A stretch of 64,000 nt of DNA. Source: Erinaceus europaeus (lineage: Eukaryota; Chordata; Mammalia; Eulipotyphla; Erinaceidae). The translations under genes and the position numbers were made by a program. The notes under the pieces are model-generated. The model had not been told where the DNA came from, did not search any database, and saw only the letters and a list, made by a program, of their open reading frames with translations. This document shows positions 45,853-57,178 of the stretch, one piece after another. How positions within the stretch are numbered: position 1 is the stretch's first letter; every line of letters begins with the position of its first letter. Where the stretch lies: assembly GCF_950295315.1 (NCBI RefSeq), contig NC_080171.1, forward strand, positions 91,683,516-91,747,515. The letters are read 5' to 3'.

Positions 45853-46157
45853 TTTTTTGCCTCCAGGGTTATTGCTGGGGCTAGGTGCCAGCACTACAAA
45901 TCAACTGCTCCTGGAGGCCATTTTTCCCATTTTGTTGCCTTTGTTGTGCTTGTTATTGTTATTATTGTTGTTATAGCTATTGCTGTTGTTTGATAGGACA
46001 GAGAGGAGGAAAGATAGACACCTGCAGACCTGCTTTACCACTTGTGAAGTGACCCCCCTGCAGCTGGGGAACTAGGGGCTCAAACCGGCATCCTTTCACC
46101 GGTCCTTGTGCTTTGCACCATGTGCACTTAAACCCATTGTGCTACCGCCCAGCTCCC
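45853..46157 (-). repeat. SINE type A with extended 3' end
   Basis: TTGCCTCCAGGGTTATTGCT, TCCTGGAGGCCATTTTTCCC, GATAGGACAGAGAGG, head ending GCTACCGCCCAGCTCCC. Confidence 0.88.
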
Positions 46158-46179
46158 AGTTTTCTTTGTTTTTATACTA

Positions 46180-46720
46180 TCTGGGGCTTGTGAGACTTTC
46201 TCAATCTGTGTATTGATATTGTTCATCAATTTGGGCCATTATCTCTTCTGTCTCCTTATCTCTCTCCTTTCTTTTCAAGTGTCTAGGCACATTTATATTG
46301 AACATTTTAACTGCCCAAATTCTGATCTTTCCATTGTATTGTTTTCTCTGTGCTTTGTTCTGCATATTTTAAAGTGAATTGTACTCAGGTCTATTAACCT
46401 TGTATTCACTGTGCACAATCTGCTGTTAAACATATGTAACAAGCTTAATCACCGATGTATTTTAAGTTCTACATTGGCCTTTAGCTATTTTCACAAATTC
46501 TAATTCTCTTGAAATGTTGACTCACTTTTTTCCTTTAATAACTTAATTTAAATCTAGTTATAATGAAGGCACTCTACATTAACATCTGGATCATTTCTAG
46601 GTTTCCTTCCATTCTTTACTCCCCCCTGTATTATTGGTCACACTTCCTACTTCATCATTGTCTAGTAGTTTTGATTGAATGCTAGATATCTGGTATATAA
46701 GAGAAACACAGATAACTCAC
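46180..46720 (-). mobile_element. Ancient L1 3'UTR (L1M-like)
   Basis: CATTAACATCTGGATCATTT, ATTATTGGTCACACTTCCTA and TAGTAGTTTTGATTGAATGC follow the antisense of old mammalian L1 3' regions. Confidence 0.6.
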
Positions 46721-47251
46721 CCTTTTCTGTTGGGCATAAATAGTGAGAGGACCATCCCACTTCAATCAGACATTGAAATGGGCTGTGATTTTAGTCCAAG
46801 TCAGTTCATAAATATGGTTCACTAATATTTCTCTGTCTAAATTTTGTGACTGAGAGCCTAGCAGACCTATGACTCCTCAGCCATGAAGGTCTGGAAGATT
46901 CAGATTGTTAATTTGAGCCTGAAATTCTACTCCTCACACTTTTCAGATTCTGGCAATGTATGAGAAATAGTCATATGTTATAGCAGGTCCTTTTTTTTTT
47001 TTTTTTCTAAAAGATTTTATTCCAGCAGCACCATAAGACTGAGGATTTCTTTTTATCTTTTGGACAGCCTTCCACCTTCTGTACTACTACTTTATGGGAA
47101 AAGGCTCTTCTAGCTTCTACTCCATCATGCAAAGTCCTTGACAACTGCCAAAGCTTTTGTACCCCTTTCTTCAAAAAATAATTTGCTTTGGTTAAACCAG
47201 CTCCTTATCCTTTCCTAGAATCAACAAATGTCCCTACTTAAGAAAGTGATT

Positions 47252-47483
47252 ACATGGTGCAAAGCACAAGGACTGGCGTAAGGATCCCAGTTCTAGCCCC
47301 TGGCTCCCTACTTCACAAGCGGTGAAGCAGGTCTGCGGGTGTCTATCTTTCTCTCCCCCTCTTTGTCTTCCCCTCTTCTTTCCATTTCTCTCTGTCCTAT
47401 CCAACAACTACTACAACAATAAAACAAGGGCAACAAAAGGGAATAAATAAGTATTTTTTAAAAAAGAATCTTAAAAAAAAAAG
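47252..47483 (+). repeat. SINE type A, head truncated and internally shortened
   Basis: Begins at ATGGTGCAAAGCACAAGG. The CCACCTGCAGGGGAGTCG linker is missing. GAAAGTGATT flanks at 47242-47251 and 47484-47493. Confidence 0.88.
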
Positions 47484-47736
47484 GAAAGTGATTGGTGATG
47501 ATCATCAACTTATTTAAGAATGTTACTCTTTCTGAAATTTGAGTTCATATAGTCCTTCTTGCTAATTAGTTTTCCAACATATATAGTAAGCAAAATTTAT
47601 GTATATTTTTCAAGTTGTTGTAACAGGAGTTTGGTTTACCTTTTATTGTATCATATTTGGAAGATAAAGATACTTACAAACTCTTCAGGAAGAATCAGTC
47701 TATAGATTTCAAAATGAAAAGAATGAAAAATAATCA

Positions 47737-48790
<1,054 letters not shown>

Positions 48791-48796
48791 AAGTTG

Positions 48797-48982
48797 GAGA
48801 TATGGTGGGGGAGCTAGCATAATGATCTAATATATATATAGCACATAGCTCTAATAAGGACTTTCATGCCTAAGGCTCCATAGTACCAGCTTCAATCCCC
48901 TGTACCACCATAAGCCAGAGATGAGCAGTACTCTAGTCTCTCCTTCTCTATGCATCTTTTTCATTAAAATATACTTTAAAAA
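48797..48982 (+). repeat. SINE type D with (TA)n insertion
   Basis: GGGGAGCTAGCATAATGATC interrupted by TATATATA, then AGCTTCAATCCCCTGTACC and GATGAGCAGTACTCTAG. Confidence 0.78.
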
Positions 48983-48991
48983 GTTAAGATG

Positions 48992-51045
48992 TATTCAACA
49001 TAGTGTTGGAAGTTCTTGCCATAGCAATCAGGCAGGAGCAAGGAATTAAAGGGATACAGATTGGAAGAGAAGAAGTCAAACTCTCCCTGTTTGCAGATGA
49101 CATGATAGTATACACAGAAAAACCTAAGGAATCCAGCAAGAAGCTTTTGGAAATCATCAGGAAATACAGTGAGGTGTCAGGCTACAAAATTAACATTCAA
49201 ATGTCAGTGGCATTCCTCTATGCAAACACTAACACTAAGAAGAAATTGAAATCCAGAAATCAGTTCCTTTTACTATAGCAACAAAAACAATGAAATATCT
49301 AGGAGTAAACCTAACCAAAGAAGTGAAAGACTTGTATACTGAAAATTATGAGTCACTACTCAAGGAAATTGAAAAAGACACAAAGAAGTGGAAAGATATT
49401 CCATGTTTATGGGTTGGTAGAATTAACATCATCAAAATGAATATACTACCAAGAGCCATCTACAAATTTAATGCTATTCCCATCAAGATCCCAAGCACAT
49501 TTTTTAGGAGAATAGAACAAATGCTACAAATATTTATCTGGAACAAGAAAAGACCTAGAATTGCCAAAACAATCTTGAGAAAAAAGAACAGAACTGGAGG
49601 CATCACACTCCCAGATCTCAATCTGTATGATAGGGCCACTGTCATCAAAACTGCTTGGTACTGGAACATGAATAGACACACTGACCAGTGGAATAGAATT
49701 GAGAGCCCAGAAGTGAGCCCCCACACCTATGGACATCTAATCTTTGACAAAGGGGCCCAGTCTATTCAATGGGGAAAGCAGAGTCTCTTCAACAAATGGT
49801 GTTGGAAACAATGGGTTGAAACATGCAGAAGAATGAAACTGAATCACTGTATTTCACCAAATACAAAAGCAAATTCCAAGTGGATCAAGGACTTGGATGT
49901 TAGACCACAAACTATCAGATACTTAGGAGAAAATATTGGCAGAACTCTTTTCCGCATAAATTTTAAAGACATTTTCAATGAAACGAATACAATTACAAAG
50001 AAGACTAAGGCAAGTATAAACCTATGGGACTACATCAAATTAAAAAGCTTCTTCACAGCAAAAGAAACCACTACCCAAACCAAGAGACCCCTCACAGAAT
50101 GGGAGAAGATCTTTACATGCCATGCATCAGACAAGAGTTTAATAACCAACATACATAAAGAGCTTGCCAAACTCAACAACAAGACAACAAATAACCCCAT
50201 CCAAAAATGGGGGAAGGACTTGGACAGAATATTCACCACAGAAGAGATCCAAAAGGCTGAGAAACACATGAAAAAAATGCTCCAAGTCTCTGATTGTCAG
50301 AGAAATGCAAATCAAGACAACAACGAGATACCACTTCACTCCTGTGAGAATGTCATACATCAGAAAAGGTAACAGCAGCAAATGCTGGAGAGGGTGTGGG
50401 GTCAAAGGAACCCTCCTACACTGCTGGTGGGAATGTCAATAGGTCCAACCTCTGTGGAGAACAGTCTGGAGAACTCTCAGAAGGCTAGAAATGGACCTAC
50501 CCTATGATCCTGCAATTCCTCTCCTGGGGATAGATCCTAAGGAACCCAATACATCCATCCAAAAAGATCTGTGTACACATATGTTCTTGGCAGCACAATT
50601 TGTAATAGCCCAAGCCTGGAAGCAACCCAGGTGTCCAACAACAGATGAGTGGCTGAGCAAGTTGTGGTATATATACACAATGGAATACTACTCAGCTGTA
50701 AAAAACGGTGACTTCACCATTTTCAGCCGATCTTGGATGGACCTTGAAAAAATCATGTTGAGTGAAATAAGTCAGAAACAGAAGGATGAATATGGGATGA
50801 TCTCACTCTCAGGCAGAAGTTGAAAAACAAGATCAGAAAAGAAAACACAAGTAGACCCTGAAATGGAATTGGTGTATCACACCAAAGTAAAAGACTCTGG
50901 GGTGCGTGGGTGATGAGCATACAAGTCCAGGAAGGATTCAGAGGACCTAGTGGGGGTTGTATTGTTATATGGGAAACTGAGGAATGTTATGCATGTACAA
51001 ACTATTGTACTTACTGTTGAATGTAAAACATTAATTCCCGAATTA
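48992..51045 (+). mobile_element. 5'-truncated L1 (C-terminal ORF2 and 3'UTR)
   Basis: Starts inside the RT domain and keeps the intact catalytic motif LFADDMIVY near 49085-49115. A frameshift near 49235 (duplicated AACACTA) splits ORF2 into 49003-49278 and 49290-50372. A seventh A near 50272 shifts the frame again, and CAATAG near 50440 is a nonsense codon in the original frame. Ends AATTCCCGAATT and poly(A). Confidence 0.93.
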
Positions 51046-51059
51046 AAAAAAAAAAGTGA

Positions 51060-51545
51060 AAAGAAAAAAAAAAGAGTGGGCATAAGTCAGCATATGAGTA
51101 TGTATTTAATCCTTCTGACTTCCAGGTGCCTACACCCCATATTTCTTATATTCTTCCACTGATACGATAGAGAAATACAGGTATAATCGGGTAATGGCAA
51201 AACCAGAATCAGAAAAACATCCCAGCAGTTGTGGGCATGAGGGTGGATATTTTTTATGCTTTAAGGATCTGAGTGGAGATTAGTCACACACAATAAATAC
51301 CTCAATAAGTGAACTCAAGGGACAGACAGACAAAAACACAGAGTCATGGAGCCACTCTGCTGCTTTACTCTGTCTGGCATTCAAATTACTTGAATTTTCT
51401 TCAGTCTAACGTTCTCCCAACTGAGTCAAATTACTTGACTTTTCAAAGTGAGGAGGCAACTGTGTCTGAAAGCTCTCTCTTATGAGGCACAATCTGTTTT
51501 AGTAGTGGTGGGTGGCTGCAAGTGACAACAGTAGGTAAGAGTTTA
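51060..51545. other. MEGF9 intron sequence, nothing recognised
   Basis: No repeat or exon recognised. Confidence 0.4.
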
Positions 51546-51547
51546 GG

Positions 51548-51965
51548 AGAGGCTGATTGGTGGTGCACCTGATTGGGCACATACATTTCCATGTGCAAGG
51601 ATCTGGGTTCAACCCGCAGATCACTACATACAGGAGGTGGGGGTCGCTTCATGAGCAGTGAGCAGTGAAGCAGGGCTGCAGGTGCAGGTATCTCTTTCTC
51701 TCCCTATCTTCCCCCTCCCCTTTCAATTTCTCTCTTCCCTATCAAAAAAATAAAAAGACAAAGGGAGGAAGGGAGGAAAGAACGAAGGAAGGAAAGAAGG
51801 AAGGGAGGGCCAGAGGAAGGGAGGGAGGGAGGCAGGAAGAAAGGAAGGGAGGGAGGGAGGACGGAAGGAAAGAAGGAAAGAAGGAAAGGGGGAAAATGAC
51901 CATCAGGAGCAATGGAGGATTCCTTGTGCAGGCATCTAGCCTCAGCCATAACTTTGGTGACAAGA
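51548..51965 (+). repeat. SINE type B with extended 3' end and expanded (GGAA)n
   Basis: GAGGCTGATTGGTGGTGCAC head, CT body, then a GGAA/GGGA tract (51758-51892), then ATGACCATCAGGAGCAATGG and a (CA)n end. Confidence 0.8.
51758..51892. repeat. (GGAA)n microsatellite
   Basis: About 135 bp of GGAA/GGGA/GAAA units. The open frames across it are repeat artefacts. Confidence 0.92.
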
Positions 51966-52905
51966 CACACACACACATACATACTTAGGAGAATTTTCCT
52001 GAAAATGAAACTTGAAGACTGAATGGAGTAGAAAACAAGACAAATACGAAATATCTGATCTTTTAACCACAGAGGACTGGGGTGGTGGTGGGATAAAAGA
52101 CAGGAATGCCCAAAGATTGGGGGGATAATAAAAGTAAAATTGAGATAGGCTGAGCGCTAAGTGTGAGTAAAAAGCACATGGCAGGGTGAAGGATCAACAG
52201 AATGACCATTTTGTGATGAACCCTGTGAATAGGACTTCAGGACTTGATAGGCTCACTGTGAGAATGGACTTATGTAAACCAAGTGATTTAACTTTCATGC
52301 AGTCAGAATAGCCCCATTCTCCCCGCCCCCTGCTTCTCTTGGAAGCGCAGGGGCTGGTGGGCTGTCCAGGACCAACCATGCTGTCTATCCCAGGAGACAA
52401 CAAGTGGAGCTGAACTTTGGTAACTTACGGACTCGTGGGCTTGGCCTAGTGTTACCCCTGCCGATAATTGCCTATTTTGCTGTACCTAAAATATATCATT
52501 CTGTACTGCTGTACTGCCATGTAATAAAAATCTTGAATGATTTAAAAATAAATTTAAGATGTTATTCATCTGCATGCTCTGGACTACAAAATGAGACATT
52601 TTCCTTCTCTTCCTAAAAAACTATTTTGAGCAGCTAGCACTGAAGTTTTCTTCCCTCTCCCACACATTGTGGTACTCCACAATATTCTAGGATATGTCAA
52701 AGGGAATTTTTAAAAAGGCAGTAAAATAGTTCTACATAAAATACATCTAATTCTGAACTCAAAGCCAGTCCAAAGGAAAAGGAAAGATGGGCTTATATAA
52801 ATAATATATATACAATGCATCTTTGCATCTTGAGAAGTTACCTTTCAAATAATTGAGTATTTTTGTGTTGTTGTTGTTGTTGGTTTTTAAATTTTTGTTC
52901 TTGTT
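51966..52905. other. MEGF9 intron sequence, possible old repeat not identified
   Basis: 52100-52540 is more GC-balanced and ends CATGTAATAAAAATCTTGAA, like a poly(A)-signal end of an old LTR or retrocopy. I cannot assign it, and no protein is recognisable. Confidence 0.3.
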
Positions 52906-52911
52906 TCTGTT

Positions 52912-53020
52912 TTTTACCAGAGCACTGTTCAACTCTGGCTTACGGTGGTGGTGGGGATCGAGCCTAGGACCTGTGGTGCCTCAGCATAAAAGTCTTTTTG
53001 TGTGACCACTGTCACCTCAG
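52912..53020 (-). repeat. SINE type D
   Basis: TTTTTTACCAGAGCACTGTT, GGGATCGAGCCTAGGACC, CCTCAGCATAAAAGTC. Confidence 0.8.
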
Positions 53021-53149
53021 CATGTAGTATTTTTGTGTAAAAGCTACCTACTATATTGGGTTATGCAATTTTTTTTTTTTACTAACAGTTTAACAGAAAA
53101 TGTACTAGAGGCAACTGAAATCAAGGATAATGATGAGAGTAGAGGTGGT

Positions 53150-53260
53150 ACTCTTCAATCCTCAAAATAGGTGGGGATCATAATCTACACTTTACTGCTG
53201 AGAGAATTCACAGAAGTTAAAGTTATTGTTCACATCTAGGAAGGCACATTTATTTACATA
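53150..53260 (+). repeat. Ancient MIR-like fragment
   Basis: ATCATAATCTACACTTTACT, GAGAGAATTCACAGAAGTTA. Weak. Confidence 0.35.
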
Positions 53261-54386
53261 AAGCCAAACTTTCCCATTATACCATGTTACTTTTAAGTTT
53301 TACTCTAAATTTGTACCAAAATAAAGAAAATCCTGCCAAATGACTTGATAGTCACTTGAGCATCAAACTTCATTCTGTAGATTCCAAGTACCACAATTCA
53401 CCATTTATTTAGGTTCTGACTCCATTGAGTTGTATCTGGCCTACTCAGACTAAATCCTAGACTCCTTTCTCACTGCCAGTTTAACAACAGCTGAGAGTTC
53501 TTACTGTGTGAAGAGAAAATGCAGTCTAGCAAAGTCTAAGGTTCTTGGAGATACAGTCTAAATATTTTGATGCTTTGTTAAGGTTTAATTGAAATTTTTA
53601 CTGATGACAGTGTAGAAGATGAGCTTTGTTTTCAAAATACAGCAGAAATTCATATTACCAAGCATATCTCAATATTTTCAAAGAAGATATATTTTTCTTT
53701 TTTATTATTAGTAATTTATTACTGGTTTGTGGTGTTATAATATTTCAGGGGTGTAGTCTCAACTTATATTTAATGACAGTATTCTCCTAAGTTATCACCT
53801 AAAAGAAAAAAGGTTTTTTAATTTTAATAATTTTGGAATATCTCATAGTTTAAAATCTCATAACCATAGCATAACTAGTATCCCCAAAGTAGTTGTTATG
53901 CTTGTAAGTGAACTTTCCTTTCATAATTCTGGTCACTCAAAAGACCAATTTAAAGAGGCATCTTTTTCCCTGGAGAATATGCTCCTTGATGCAAATTAAA
54001 AACAAGTAAAATAGAACATGAGTGACAAGGAGTTCTGATATAGTAGCTGACTTGTCTAAATACCATGTTTCACTTTTCCTAAGTAGATTTTAAAATGGGA
54101 CAGGAAAAGAGGTAGTTTTCTTTCTTCTCTCTCTCTCTCTCAAACAAACAAACAAACAAACCTGATCAAATGGAGTAGGGTTTGCTTTTCTATCATGTCA
54201 CTGATGGCCTATAGCCAAGTTCTGCATTTATAAGAAAAGAATTAGATCCCTCAGTAAATATAAAGCTTCCCCTGTGTGACTTCTTTATAGAATAAGACTT
54301 TTACAACACCTCCTTTCATGGTCTCTTCTCAGTTACAGACTGTTAAGTGCTTTGGGGGCCAAAGGTCAATAATATAAATGCGATGA
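53261..54386. other. MEGF9 intron sequence, nothing recognised
   Basis: AT-rich, with a short CT/CAAA repeat near 54125-54160. Confidence 0.4.
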
Positions 54387-54518
54387 TTTTTTTTTTTTTT
54401 TTAAGCAGAGCATTACTCAGCTCTGCCTTATGTTGGTACATGGGATTGAGCCTCAGACCTTGTAGCTTCAGGCATGAAAGTCTTCTTGCATAGCCATTAT
54501 GCTATCTCCTCATTCCAC
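54387..54518 (-). repeat. SINE type D
   Basis: T-run, AAGCAGAGCATTACTCAGCT, GGGATTGAGCCTCAGACC, head ending AGCCATTATGCTATCTCC. Confidence 0.85.
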
Positions 54519-55815
54519 AGCGACATATTCTTTTTTTTAAAAAAAAAAAAGGTGGGGGGGAGGTCTGTCTGCTTACTGACTACTCATTACCCATAGGCCT
54601 GTAATGAAAGAGCCAAAAACTCAGTTTCACATTTAAAGAATAAAAACACAAAACTGGATTTTGAACTGATGTCAAGAATCTATACTACTGAGAAAAGAAC
54701 TAAAAAGAATTGAAGATAGAATATGCTCACTTGGCATCACTTCTCATAGGCACAAATTAGTTAAAGTACTAATGTTATATAGAGCATTATTTCAAAAAGG
54801 AGAATGTAGAGAAATATTTTAAAAGGAAGCATGGCATTGTGGAACTAAGCTGCACCGAGCACAATGCATTTATTACACATTTCACAAGTTATCTTATATA
54901 TGATCTTGAGATTTTTCTTGCCATGTTATTATGGCATACTCATAAAAATGAAAAACTATATAGTGTGTAGACAGTTAAATTATTTCTTAAAATCTAAATC
55001 AACTATATTTCCTGAAATGAAGTTACTAATCTATCAAAATAAATATTCAATCAGGATTCGACTTCCGGAGGCGCAGCTATGAGCAGCAGATTGCTTTCTC
55101 TCCTCTCGTCTCCTCTCCCGGATCAACTAGGAATACCAAAGAAGACCACCCGGGACCGAAACAAGACAGGACTAGAATGACCACAGGAACCCAGTAAATC
55201 ACCGGTGAGTACAAACACATGTGGCTGGTGACAGAGAGGAAAGAGGGGCCTAAGGAGAGATTAAGTGACTGCTAACAGTTCAGCAGTTTATCAGTAGAGA
55301 CACCACCTCCAGTCTGCTCCACCAACAAGGGGACAGCTGAAGGGAGAAGAGGACTCCCCAGAGACTCACCAAGTGCAACTCTGAGTCTCCATTGCTACTA
55401 CCCTCAGAATCTGGAGCAGCGACAGGAAGGGACACCAGGGGACAGAGATCTAACCAGGAAACTCAGAAGACCTATACCTCGGTGGCATAACTGAGGGGCT
55501 GTGAAAGTCTCTTTGCATAACCACTAGGTTATCTCTGCCACACCCTGCTTTATCTCTTGGTCAGGAGTCAGTGATTAAGCTAAGAAGCCTATTGATAGTT
55601 TAAAAGCCCTCAGGCTCCCATAGCCTGCAGGGAAGGAGAGAAAAAAATAAAGAGGCTTTTAAACCACTGAGCTCCAACTCAGGGATTGAAATAACTGTTA
55701 ACTTCCACCACTGTGAACCCTTTAATTAACTTACTTAGACACAAGTCAATCCAGGCAATAGTGATCAATAATTTGAAAAGTACTGATAAAGGGAACTCAT
55801 AACATAATATATAAA

Positions 55816-57122
55816 ATGGTTAAAACAACAAGAAAAAATATTGGAGAGTCGAACCAGGACAAGAGTCCAGCTAAAAGTCCTCCAGAGGGTGAAGCACAAA
55901 ATAACGAGTTCAACATCCAAACATAAGCTAAGGAGATAATAACAGGAGTGAAGAATTTGAAAAAATTGTAATCAGAAATGCAGGAACAACAAATGAGAAT
56001 ATGGAAGAAAATACTAATTATCTTATGGTTATTAGAGAGCTAAAAGCTGAAATCGCTGAGCTAAGAATGCAACTAGCTGAACAAGCTAAAACAGTATCAG
56101 AGCAGGGCAACAAAATAGATGAACTCCAGAAAACAGTAGAGGGCAGAGAGAATAGAATCTATGAGGCTGAAGACAGAATTAGCAAGATTGAGGATGAATT
56201 AGAGACAACTAAAAAAGAAGTAAGAGATCTCAAAAAGAGATTAAGAGATGCTGAAAACAACAACAGAGTCCTATGGGATGACTTTAAAAGAAACAATATA
56301 GACCCCACCAATGTGTCCTGGAGCTCAACTTCCCCAGAGACCCACCCTACTAGGGAAAGAGAGAGGCAGACTGGGAGTATGGACCGACCAGTCAACGCCC
56401 ATGTTCAGCGGGAAAGCAATTACAGAAGCCAGACCTTCTACCTTCTGCAACCCTCAACGACCCTGGGTCCATGCTCCCAGAGGGCTAGAGAATGGGAAGG
56501 CTATCATGGGAGGGGGTGGGTTATGGGGATTGGGTGGTGGGAATTGTGTGGAGTTGTACTCCTCCTACCTTATGCTTTTGTTCACTAATCCTTTCTTAAA
56601 TAAAAAATTAAAAAAAAAAAAAGAAACAATATACGCATTATTGGCATACCAGAGGAAAAAAGAGAAGGAGAGGAAGAAAGCATTTTCCAGGCCATAGTAG
56701 CTGAAAACTTCTCTAGTCTAGACAACATCAAAGACATAAAAATTCAAGAAGCCCAGAGGGTCCCAAACAGAATTAACCCAGACCTAAAGACACCAAGACA
56801 TATCATACTTAGAATGGAAAGGAATAAGGATGAAGAAAGGATCCTGAAGGCTGCAAGAGAAAAACAAAGAGTCACCTACAAAGGAAAACCCATAAGATTA
56901 GCAGCAGACTTCTCCATACAAACACTACAGGCCAGAAGAGAATGGCAAGATATCTATTGAGTGCTCAATGAGAAAGGCTTTCAGCCAAGAATACTATATC
57001 CTGCCAGACTGTCATTCAGACTAGATGGAGGCATCAAAACCTTCTCAGACAAGCAACAGTTGAAGGAATCAACCATCACCAACCCTGCCCTGAAAGAACT
57101 TCTTCTGAAAGGTCTCCTATGA
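55816..57122 (+). pseudogene. L1 ORF1 (RNA-binding protein), disrupted
   Basis: Probable start ATG 55816 (MVKTTRKNIGESNQDKSPAK), but a stop lies at 55924. The coiled-coil part is read from 56001 in another frame (EIAELRMQLAEQAKTVSEQG and heptad-like KIEDELETTKKEVRDLKKRL). It is interrupted at 56300 by an L1 3' end. The RRM-like part resumes near 56622 (RIIGIPEEKREGEEESIF), then the C-terminal domain (RREWQDIY, stop TGA 56958-56960, GFQPRILYPARLSFRLDGGI) to the natural stop 57120-57122. ORF1p normally forms a trimer that coats L1 RNA; this copy cannot. Confidence 0.88.
56301..56620 (+). mobile_element. 5'-truncated L1 3' end nested in L1 ORF1
   Basis: Starts GACCCCACCAATGTGTCCTG and ends CTTTCTTAAATAAAAAATTA plus an A-run. 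Target-site duplication AAGAAACAATATA at about 56288-56300 and 56621-56633. Homologous to 8150-8460 and 45190-45500. Confidence 0.93.
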
Positions 57123-57178
57123 ACAACCAGACCACCACAAATAGGACATATATCAAAACACTCTAAAACTCTACAAGA

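Noticed and set aside
51665..51988. Lys/Glu/Arg-rich open frames on both strands
   Set aside because: Product of the GGAA microsatellite.
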